DNA from: Colimorpha sp045591485
GTDB taxonomy: Bacteria; Bacteroidota; Bacteroidia; Bacteroidales; P3
Length of the DNA stretch: 6,895 nt
Direction: 5' to 3'
Assembly (NCBI GenBank): GCA_045591485.1
Contig: JAZNSV010000118.1
Span: forward strand, 1 to 6,895
The stretch's first letter is position 1, and each line of letters starts with the position of its first letter. A program made the translations under genes and the position numbers. Positions 1 to 5,847 of this stretch are shown here, one piece after another. A model generated the notes under the pieces. The model worked only from the letters and a program-made list of their open reading frames with translations, was not told where the DNA came from and searched no databases.

Positions 1-1
1 C

Positions 2-1834
2 CAGCCGCTGATACAGGCGCTGGCCGCCAAGGCCGGCAAGCAGTACGGCAGCGACGAACAGGCCGACATAGCCATGCGCGTCTGCGCCGACCACCTGCGC
101 GCCGTCAGCTTCTCCATTGCCGACGGACAGCTGCCCTCCAACGTCAAGGCAGGCTACGTCATACGCCGCATCCTGCGCCGCGCCGTCCGCTACGGCTACA
201 CCTTCCTCGGATTCAACGAGCCCTTCATGAGCACCCTCGTGCCCATACTCGTAGGCCAGATGGGCCACCAGTTTCCCGAGCTGCAGAAGCAGCAGGAGCT
301 CATACAGCGCATCATCCTCGAAGAGGAGCAGGCCTTCCTGCGCACCCTCGCGGGCGGCATCAAGCGCTTCGAGGAATACGCCGCCAAATGCGGCAACAAG
401 GTGGTCGACGGCGACTTCGCCTTCGAACTCTTCGACACCTACGGCTTCCCCGTCGACCTCACCCAGCTACTGGCCTCGGAGAAGGGCATGAGCGTGGACA
501 TGGAAGGCTTCAACCGCGGTCTGGCCGCCCAGAAAGAGCGCAGCCGCGGCGCCGCCAAGGTGGAGAGCGACGACTGGCAGGAGCTCCTGCCCGGCATCGA
601 GCAGGAATTCGTCGGCTACGACACGCTCGAGGCCGACGTGCGCATCGCACGCTACCGCCACGTGAAGGCCAAAGACAAAGAATTCTACCAGCTGGTGTTC
701 GACCGCACCCCCTTCTACGGCGAGAGCGGCGGCCAGGCCGGCGACACGGGCGGGCTGGTATGTTGCAACACTGTTGCAACACACAACCCAACACGCATCA
801 TAGGCACCAAGAAAGAGAACGGGTTGACGGTACACATCGTCGAGCAGCTGCCCGACGACCTCACGGCCACCTTCCACGCCGCCGTCGACGCCGACAAGCG
901 CCAGGCCACAGCCTGCAACCATAGCGCCACCCACCTCATGCACCACGCCCTGCGCCAGGTGCTGGGCGACCATGTGGAGCAGAAAGGCTCCAGCGTCGAC
1001 TGCGAGCGCCTGCGCTTCGACTTCAGCCACTTCGCCAAGCTCAGCCACGAAGAGATACGCGATGTGGAGCGCCGCGTCAACGAGATGATACGCCAATGCC
1101 TGCCCCTCGAGGAGCACCGCGCCATGCCCATAGACGAAGCCCGCAAGCTCGGCGCCATGGCCCTCTTCGGCGAGAAATACGGCGACAGCGTGCGTGTGGT
1201 CAAATACGGCCCCAGCATCGAGTTCTGCGGCGGCACCCACGTGCAGAACACCGGCATGATAGGTTCGTTCCGCATCGTCAGCGAGGGCGCCGTGGCCGCC
1301 GGCATGCGCCGCATCGAGGCCGTCACGGCCAAGGCAGCCACCGACTACGCCGACCACCAGCAGGAGCAGCTGGCCGCCATAGCCGAATGCCTCAAAGGCG
1401 GCAAAGACCCACTGGCAGCCATACAGAAGCTGCAGGACGACGCTGCCGCACTGAAAGCCGAGGTTGAAACCCTCAAAAAAGAGAAAGCAGCCGGCATGAC
1501 CCGCGACATAGCCGCCAAGCTCGCCGCCAGCCCAGTGCTCGTCGAGCGCATGGACACCGATGTCAACACGCTGAAAGACGCCGTCATGGCACTGCGCGCC
1601 GAACATCCGCAGATGGCCGTGGTGCTGGGCAGCGTCAGCGCCGGAAAACCCGCCCTGCTCATCGTGCTGGGCCAGGAGCGCGTCGACGCCGGCCTCAACG
1701 CAGGCCAGATGGTTCGCACCCTGGGCAAAGAAATACAGGGCGGCGGCGGCGGCCAGGCCCACTTCGCCACCGCAGGCGGCAAGAACCCCGACGGACTCGA
1801 CAAGGCCCTCAGTATGGCAAAAGAAATGCTGTAA
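2..1834 (+). CDS. alaS: Alanyl-tRNA synthetase, C-terminal two-thirds (5' end cut by window)
   Basis: Cytoplasmic enzyme that charges tRNA-Ala and hydrolyses mischarged Ser/Gly-tRNA-Ala. The frame is open from base 2, so the ATG at 74 is internal; about 610 residues are visible of roughly 870 usual for the family, and the missing part is the aminoacylation core. Seen in order: the tRNA-recognition helical region with RRILRRAVRYGYTFLG (about 161-208); the editing-domain start FYGESGGQAGDTG (713-751); the editing zinc motif HSATH (H codons at 920 and 932) with its partner CGGTH (C at 1226, H at 1238); a charged coiled-coil stretch (about 1420-1500); and the C-Ala domain ending in GGGGGQAHFATAGG (from 1739). 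All four expected zinc ligands are present, so editing should be intact. A short palindromic tandem repeat at 761-782 encodes part of a loop after GDTG. tgt follows after 46 bp with no promoter-like site between, so co-transcription is likely. Identification is firm. Confidence 0.98.
   Translation, partial: QPLIQALAAKAGKQYGSDEQADIAMRVCADHLRAVSFSIADGQLPSNVKAGYVIRRILRRAVRYGYTFLGFNEPFMSTLVPILVGQMGHQFPELQKQQELIQRIILEEEQAFLRTLAGGIKRFEEYAAKCGNKVVDGDFAFELFDTYGFPVDLTQLLASEKGMSVDMEGFNRGLAAQKERSRGAAKVESDDWQELLPGIEQEFVGYDTLEADVRIARYRHVKAKDKEFYQLVFDRTPFYGESGGQAGDTGGLVCCNTVATHNPTRIIGTKKENGLTVHIVEQLPDDLTATFHAAVDADKRQATACNHSATHLMHHALRQVLGDHVEQKGSSVDCERLRFDFSHFAKLSHEEIRDVERRVNEMIRQCLPLEEHRAMPIDEARKLGAMALFGEKYGDSVRVVKYGPSIEFCGGTHVQNTGMIGSFRIVSEGAVAAGMRRIEAVTAKAATDYADHQQEQLAAIAECLKGGKDPLAAIQKLQDDAAALKAEVETLKKEKAAGMTRDIAAKLAASPVLVERMDTDVNTLKDAVMALRAEHPQMAVVLGSVSAGKPALLIVLGQERVDAGLNAGQMVRTLGKEIQGGGGGQAHFATAGGKNPDGLDKALSMAKEML
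761..782. repeat. 11-bp palindromic tandem repeat inside alaS
   Basis: TGTTGCAACAC occurs twice head to tail (761-771 and 772-782). The first ten bases of each unit form a perfect palindrome, so the site is two TGTTGCAACA palindromes separated by one C. It is read in frame as CCNTVATH in a loop of the AlaRS editing domain. Because 11 is not a multiple of 3, the two copies encode different residues, so the repetition is at the DNA level and not a protein repeat. It is much more AT-rich than the surrounding codons. Confidence 0.85.
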
Positions 1835-1880
1835 TCTTCCCAAAGGCCAAGAGTCAGAGAAACAACATACGCCAACCCCT

Positions 1881-3065
1881 ATGCCACTCACCTTCGACCT
1901 GCAGGCCACTTGCGGCGGTGCCCGCGCCGGCATGATACACACCGACCACGGCAATATCGCAACACCGATATTCATGCCCGTGGGCACCGCAGGCTCGGTT
2001 AAAGCAGTGCATCAACACGAACTGCGCAACGATATTGGCGCCCAGATTATTCTGGGCAACACATACCACCTCTACCTCCGCCCCGGATGCGACATTCTGC
2101 GCCAAGCGGGCGGCCTGCACAAATTCAACGGCTGGAACCGTCCGCTGCTGACCGACAGCGGCGGATTCCAGGTCTTCTCGCTGGCTGCCAACCGCAAACT
2201 TAAAGAAGAGGGCTGCACCTTCCGCAGCCACATCGACGGCAGCCGACACCTCTTCACCCCCGAAGGTGTGATGGACATCGAACGCATAATCGGAGCCGAC
2301 ATCATGATGGCCTTCGACGAATGCTGCCCAGGCGATGCCGACAAACGCTATGCCCAACGTTCAATGGAACTTACACACCGATGGCTCGACCGATGCTTGA
2401 AGCGGTTCAACGAGACAGAACCCCTCTACGGCCACCATCAGGCGCTGTTTCCGATAGTGCAGGGCTGCCAGTATGCCGACCTTCGCAGAATATCGGCCGA
2501 ATACATTGCCGGCAAAGACCCCGAAGGCTGCGCCATCGGAGGCTTGGCCGTCGGCGAGCCGACAGAGGTGATGTACGAGATGATCGAGGTGGTGAACGCC
2601 ATACTGCCCAAAGACCGCCCGCGCTACCTGATGGGTGTGGGCACACCACAGAACCTGCTGGAAGCCATAGACAGAGGCGTGGACATGTTCGACTGCGTGA
2701 TGCCCACCCGCAACGGCCGAAATGGACTCATCTTCACTGCAGAAGGCACCATCAACATCAAAAACAAAAAATGGGAGTCGTGCTTCGAGCCGGTAGAGGG
2801 TCTTTTCGCACAAGAGACGCACGATGCACCCGGGGCGTCATCAACACCCGGCAACACCCCTCAAGACTCGGCGCTGAACGGCTACACACTTGCCTACCTG
2901 CACCACCTTATACGCGCAGAGGAAATACTTGGTCTTCAGATATGTTCGATAATCAACCTAAAGTTCTACTTGTGGCTTGTGGGCGAGGCAAGGCGCCGCA
3001 TTTGCCAAGGCGACTACGCAGCATGGAAAAACTCGATGCTGTCCAAACTGGGTCGCCGACTCTGA
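1881..3065 (+). CDS. tgt: tRNA-guanine transglycosylase (queuosine pathway), zinc site apparently lost
   Basis: Cytoplasmic enzyme that exchanges G34 of GUN-anticodon tRNAs (Asp, Asn, His, Tyr) for preQ1 in queuosine synthesis. Its 394 residues fall in the usual length range. Family landmarks seen: PIFMPVGTAGSVK (29-41), ILGNTYHLYLRPG (57-69), substrate-pocket DSGGFQV with D92, MAFDECCP with D146, GGLAVGE (220-226), and DMFDCVMPTRNGRNG, in which D271 matches the catalytic nucleophile (Asp280 in the Zymomonas enzyme). The C-terminal zinc-binding part is unusual. The family CxCxxC motif is absent, replaced by a Gly/Ser/Thr/Pro-rich linker at about 311-334, and the fourth ligand, His in SxHNL, is Ile358 in SIINL. 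From memory, other Bacteroidales Tgt proteins also lack the cysteines but keep this His. The ATG at 1881 gives the expected N-terminus (MPLTFDLQAT). Probably co-transcribed with alaS. No queuosine-synthesis genes are in the window. Confidence 0.97.
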   Translation: MPLTFDLQATCGGARAGMIHTDHGNIATPIFMPVGTAGSVKAVHQHELRNDIGAQIILGNTYHLYLRPGCDILRQAGGLHKFNGWNRPLLTDSGGFQVFSLAANRKLKEEGCTFRSHIDGSRHLFTPEGVMDIERIIGADIMMAFDECCPGDADKRYAQRSMELTHRWLDRCLKRFNETEPLYGHHQALFPIVQGCQYADLRRISAEYIAGKDPEGCAIGGLAVGEPTEVMYEMIEVVNAILPKDRPRYLMGVGTPQNLLEAIDRGVDMFDCVMPTRNGRNGLIFTAEGTINIKNKKWESCFEPVEGLFAQETHDAPGASSTPGNTPQDSALNGYTLAYLHHLIRAEEILGLQICSIINLKFYLWLVGEARRRICQGDYAAWKNSMLSKLGRRL

Positions 3066-3096
3066 GATTGTTTGAAAAAATGTTGATATCTTCTTG

Positions 3097-3145
3097 TTGA
3101 GACCGCGGCCCAAATGGCCAAATATATGTATTTTTGTGGTCTCAA
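3097..3145. repeat. Inverted repeat between tgt and the glycosyltransferase gene
   Basis: TTGAGACC (3097-3104) and GGTCTCAA (3138-3145) are perfect 8-base inverted copies. Allowing one bulged base they extend outward, because the right side continues ACAA and the left side is preceded by TTGT-type sequence. The 33-base centre contains GGCCCAAATGGCC and the -7-like box TATTTTTG. There is no T-run after the right arm, so a standard intrinsic terminator for tgt is not supported. An operator overlapping the promoter, or a structure in the tgt transcript tail, are both possible. Confidence 0.5.
3129..3136 (+). promoter_or_regulatory. Possible Bacteroidota -7 box upstream of the glycosyltransferase gene
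   Basis: TATTTTTG matches the Bacteroidota -7 consensus TAnnTTTG exactly and lies 23 bases before the ATG at 3160. That predicts a start of transcription near 3142 and a leader of about 18 bases. No TTTG is found 19-21 bases upstream; the nearest TTG triplets (3094-3099) are about 29 bases away. This is therefore a half-site only, embedded in the inverted repeat 3097-3145. Confidence 0.35.
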
Positions 3146-3159
3146 ACAAATATCCGCAG

Positions 3160-4356
3160 ATGTTCGACTTTCATCTCTTTCTGACTGATACACACGCTAT
3201 TGTGCTGGCTGCCGCAATGCTGGCCGCTTTGATATATTTGGGTTTGTACTACGGACTCTACTACATGCGCGTTGGGCGCCACCACACCAAAAACAATGCC
3301 GACGGCGGAAACGGGGCCGCAGCCCTGCCGCCGGTGAGCGTGGTGCTGACAGCCCACAACGACGCAGCGTGGCTCAAAGAGAACCTGGTCTACCTGCTGG
3401 AGCAGGAATACCCTGATTTCGAAGTTGTAGTGGTCGACTACCTGAGCAAGGACGACACCGCCGGCGTGCTGCAATTGCTGCGCGAGTACTACCCCAAGCT
3501 GAAGGTGGTGCCCTTTGTGGGCGACATCTCGGTGCGCGAAGGCGTCACGTCGTTTGCCGACGTCAACCTCTTCCAGGGCAAGAAATATCCGCTGAGCATC
3601 GGCATCAAGAGCGCCAAAAACGACATACTGATGCTGGCCGACCCCGACTGCACGCCGAAGAACCTGCAATGGCTCAAGGGCATGGTGCAGGGCTACGCCA
3701 AAAAAGACACGCAGATTGTGCTGGGCTACTGCGGCGTGAAGCGCACGAAGACCCTTCTGGGAGCGCTGCAGCAATACGACGCACTGAGCTACGGAGCCTC
3801 GTATCTGGGCGGCGCGCTGATGGGCCACCCGCGCACAGGGTCGGGCCGCAACCTGAGCTACCGCCGTTCGTTCTTTTTCAAGCAAGGGGCTTTCATAAGC
3901 CACTACGACGTGGCCGACGGCAGCGACGACCTCTTTGTGTACCAGAACGCCAACAAGCGCAACACAGCCATCTGCATAGAGAACGACGCCTGCCTGACGG
4001 CAGAGCCGAAGAAGACTTTCGCCGCATGGCACGAAGACCGCGTGCGGCGCGTGGCCACCCGCAACCGCCACAGCCTGATGCACCGGTTGGCCGAAGACCT
4101 GCCAGCGCTGGCCAACGTGGTGTTCTATGCCGCCGCCGCGCTGCTCATCGTGGGCGGCAGCCTGCCATGGATTGTCACAGCAGCAGTGGCAGCAATCAAG
4201 TGGGCATGGCAAATAGTCTGTTTTTCAAGACTTACGCGCCGTTTCGACGGTGGATACATCCACTTCGCCGCCCCGGTGATGGAAATTTATTTTATCATTG
4301 CAAATACTATTTTAATACTTTTGCCGTTACATAGCAACAGAAAGTTCAAAAAATAG
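3160..4356 (+). CDS. Membrane-anchored family 2 (GT-A) glycosyltransferase
   Basis: Inner-membrane enzyme predicted to transfer sugar from a nucleotide-sugar donor during surface polysaccharide or glycolipid synthesis; donor and acceptor cannot be told from sequence. Its 398 residues show an N-terminal membrane helix (about 14-35), a GT-A fold starting at PPVSVVLTAHNDAAWL (58-72), the first acidic motif near VVVVDYLSKDD (D93), a DxD-type metal motif LADPDC (D161, D163), GSGRNLSYR (227-235), an acidic GSDD (254-257), a basic segment WHEDRVRR (290-297), and three C-terminal hydrophobic segments (about 318-338, 340-355, 371-390). Layout and motifs resemble a Bacteroides single-gene GT2 family of cyclic-glucan/ceramide-transferase type, but no QxxRW is present. 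The start is put at the ATG at 3160; an upstream TTG at 3094 would add 22 residues unlike the family. The 3' end is conspicuously AT-rich and carries a promoter-like site. The next gene starts at the base after its stop. Confidence 0.9.
   Translation: MFDFHLFLTDTHAIVLAAAMLAALIYLGLYYGLYYMRVGRHHTKNNADGGNGAAALPPVSVVLTAHNDAAWLKENLVYLLEQEYPDFEVVVVDYLSKDDTAGVLQLLREYYPKLKVVPFVGDISVREGVTSFADVNLFQGKKYPLSIGIKSAKNDILMLADPDCTPKNLQWLKGMVQGYAKKDTQIVLGYCGVKRTKTLLGALQQYDALSYGASYLGGALMGHPRTGSGRNLSYRRSFFFKQGAFISHYDVADGSDDLFVYQNANKRNTAICIENDACLTAEPKKTFAAWHEDRVRRVATRNRHSLMHRLAEDLPALANVVFYAAAALLIVGGSLPWIVTAAVAAIKWAWQIVCFSRLTRRFDGGYIHFAAPVMEIYFIIANTILILLPLHSNRKFKK
4291..4323 (+). promoter_or_regulatory. Probable internal promoter for the sigma-factor gene, inside the glycosyltransferase gene
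   Basis: TACTTTTG (4316-4323) is an exact match to TAnnTTTG. TTTA at 4291-4294, 21 bases upstream, matches three of four bases of the -33 TTTG element. The site lies in a locally AT-rich stretch at the end of an otherwise GC-rich coding region. Transcription would start near 4330, 27 bases before the GTG at 4357 and 54 before the ATG at 4384. Confidence 0.45.
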
Positions 4357-4962
4357 GTGGAAACGACAGCAACAACCGAACGGATGAAACACGACTACCA
4401 GCTCGTGTGCGCCGCCCGCGACCAAGGTAGCCACAAGGCCTATGCCGACCTTATGGCCGCCTATCGCGAACCGCTGTATCTGTTGCTGCTGCGCATGACC
4501 CACAACACCACCACCGCCGCCGACCTCACGGTGGACACCTTCAGCAAGGCATTCCTTCAGCTGCACCGCTATGCCCCGACAGGCACCTTCAGTTCGTGGC
4601 TCTATACCATAGGCGTCAACACCTATATAGACCACCTGCGCCGCCGGAGGCTCGACACGGTGCCCCTGAGTTCAACCGAACGCACACCGGACGGAGAATA
4701 TATAGAATATCAGATACCCTCGAACAGTCCCAACCCGGAAGAGGCCATGATGCGCATAGAACGCGACGAGAAGCTGCGCCAGGTGGTGGCCGAGCTAAAG
4801 CAGCCCTACCGCCAGATAGTGGAGATGCGCTACTACGACGACCTCAGCTACGAGGAGATAGCCCAGAAGCTGGGTGTGCCCATCGGCACGGTGAAGATAC
4901 GACTCTCGCGTGCCAAAGGACTGATGGCGGCCATACTGCAACGGAAAGGAGGCCTCGCATGA
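4357..4962 (+). CDS. RNA polymerase sigma factor, sigma-70 family, ECF-like (region 2 + region 4)
   Basis: Replaces the housekeeping sigma on core RNA polymerase to read a dedicated promoter set; the regulon is unknown. The 201 residues (from GTG) hold region 2 at about 26-98, with the core-binding part DLTVDTFSKAF (56-66) and the DNA-melting/-10 part FSSWLYTIGVNTYIDHLRRR (78-97). A linker containing IPSNSPNPEE (120-129) follows, then region 4 at about 135-195 with helix-turn-helix LSYEEIAQKLGVPIGTVK (163-180). Regions 1.1 and 3 are absent, as in ECF factors. The GTG at 4357 begins at the base after the glycosyltransferase TAG, suggesting translational coupling; the ATG at 4384 (MKHDYQLV) is an equally plausible start nine codons in. 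The 3' end overlaps the next gene by 4 bp (ATGA). No anti-sigma gene with an obvious membrane anchor is adjacent. Family assignment is firm, subgroup uncertain. Confidence 0.93.
   Translation: METTATTERMKHDYQLVCAARDQGSHKAYADLMAAYREPLYLLLLRMTHNTTTAADLTVDTFSKAFLQLHRYAPTGTFSSWLYTIGVNTYIDHLRRRRLDTVPLSSTERTPDGEYIEYQIPSNSPNPEEAMMRIERDEKLRQVVAELKQPYRQIVEMRYYDDLSYEEIAQKLGVPIGTVKIRLSRAKGLMAAILQRKGGLA
4948..4952 (+). promoter_or_regulatory. Shine-Dalgarno site for the barrel-protein gene
   Basis: AAAGGAGG ends at 4952, leaving six bases before the ATG at 4959. This is a near-perfect anti-Shine-Dalgarno match. The other starts in the window (1881, 3160, 4357, 5848, 6733) have none, which is normal for Bacteroidota. 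It decides the start at 4959 and lies wholly within the sigma-factor coding sequence. Confidence 0.7.
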
Positions 4963-5837
4963 AGCAGGCGCTCGCTATACTGGCAATGCTGACGCTGGCC
5001 ACGGCTACAGCCGCAGCCGACGACGGCAAACCTCCGAGTAGCACGGGCCTGTCGGTATTTGCCAATGCAGGCGGATTTTGGGCGTCGAGCAACAACGCCA
5101 ACTTCTATTCGGGCCGGCCAGAAAACCCCAACACCATCAATCGTGTGCTCCACAGCAACACCTACGGCACCCAGATTTGGAACTCGCTGGTGATGCAGGG
5201 GCTCATATCGCCATCTGCCATAGGCAGCTACGAGCAGCTGCAGGTGGTGGAATATCCCGACATGTACTACCGCACAAGCTACCAGGTGGGGTTGGGCATA
5301 CGCTACGACTACGCTTCAGGGCTGGGCTGGCTTCTGCGATTCGACCTTGCCCGGCTGCAGGCGCTGGGGGCATTCAACCTCAGCAGCGAAAACGGCGCCG
5401 GCATACTGGGCAGCGACCAATACATACGCTGCGGCATGCTCGGCAAAGAAGACCGCATCAACATCGATATTGCCTTAACCTACCGGGTGGTGCTCACCCA
5501 GACTCTCGAGTTCGAGGTGGACCTGGGCGCATGCCTCGTCAACAGCAAGGTGAAAGACAACCTGATGGAGATAGGCGGCAACACATACTCCATACTTGAC
5601 CTCTGGGGCGGCCGCACACCCGACGCAGGTGTGGGCAGCTACGAATACATAAACCAAGGCGGCATCGGCTACGGAGTGCTGATGAGCGCCCTGCTGGGCT
5701 ATCGCATCAACGGCCTGGGTGCCATGCGCCTGGGCTACACCTGCTACCAGACACGCACCGTGCTCGAAGGCTACAGCGGCTGGGGTTGGCAGCACATGCT
5801 CGGCATACGAATAGAAATGAATAACTTTAGCCTATAA
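4959..5837 (+). CDS. Exported protein, probable outer-membrane beta-barrel, function unknown
   Basis: I do not recognise the family. The 292 residues begin with a clear signal peptide (MKQALAILAMLTLATATAAA, predicted cleavage after A20 before DDG). The mature part has no further hydrophobic helices but many alternating, amphipathic, aromatic-rich strands with turn residues: about 107-118 (YQVGLGIRYDY), 124-133, 166-178, 181-193, 236-250, 253-264 and 277-287 (WQHMLGIRIEM). This pattern, with a Gly/Tyr/Trp bias, fits a small outer-membrane barrel of the porin or OmpW/PorT-like size class; a soluble periplasmic beta-protein is the alternative. The start is fixed by the ATGA overlap with the sigma-factor stop and by a strong Shine-Dalgarno at 4948-4952; an upstream extension of the same frame to 4596 is only sigma-gene shadow. 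Coupling to the sigma gene suggests a joint role, perhaps as its sensor, its target or a co-regulated envelope protein; this is inference. Confidence 0.85.
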   Translation: MKQALAILAMLTLATATAAADDGKPPSSTGLSVFANAGGFWASSNNANFYSGRPENPNTINRVLHSNTYGTQIWNSLVMQGLISPSAIGSYEQLQVVEYPDMYYRTSYQVGLGIRYDYASGLGWLLRFDLARLQALGAFNLSSENGAGILGSDQYIRCGMLGKEDRINIDIALTYRVVLTQTLEFEVDLGACLVNSKVKDNLMEIGGNTYSILDLWGGRTPDAGVGSYEYINQGGIGYGVLMSALLGYRINGLGAMRLGYTCYQTRTVLEGYSGWGWQHMLGIRIEMNNFSL

Positions 5838-5847
5838 CAAACACAAG

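Noticed and set aside
74..76. ATG at 74 as the alaS start
   Set aside because: The frame is open to base 2 and the preceding codons (QPLIQALAAKAGKQYG) fit AlaRS, so this Met is internal.
761..782. Tandem repeat at 761-782 as a CRISPR or transposon end
   Set aside because: Only two 11-bp units with no spacers, no target-site duplication and no transposase; it lies within an intact gene.
388..924. 178-codon Arg/His-rich + frame inside alaS
   Set aside because: Frame-shifted translation of alaS; the Arg-rich composition is typical of an out-of-frame reading of GC-rich codons.
1835..1880. Promoter or terminator between alaS and tgt
   Set aside because: The 46-bp gap has no TAnnTTTG box, no stable hairpin and no T-run.
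467..1987. 506-codon open frame on the - strand opposite alaS
   Set aside because: It is the mirror of GC-rich, C-ending alaS codons, has no recognisable domain, and crosses the alaS/tgt boundary. AlaRS on the + strand is unmistakable.
2321..3100. 259-codon + frame overlapping the tgt 3' half, considered as evidence of a frameshift in tgt
   Set aside because: Tgt runs in one frame with all landmarks to its stop at 3065, so no frameshift is needed; the other frame is a shadow.
3094..3159. TTG at 3094 as the glycosyltransferase start
   Set aside because: It would place the promoter-like box and inverted repeat inside the protein and add residues unlike family N-termini; the ATG at 3160 is better.
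3142..4212. 356-codon open frame on the - strand opposite the glycosyltransferase
   Set aside because: Low-complexity His/Val/Ala/Gln-rich shadow of a well-supported + strand gene, with no promoter or domain of its own.
4596..4958. Extended N-terminus for the barrel-protein gene
   Set aside because: The extra part is a shifted frame of the sigma-factor gene; the signal peptide and Shine-Dalgarno fix the start at 4959.
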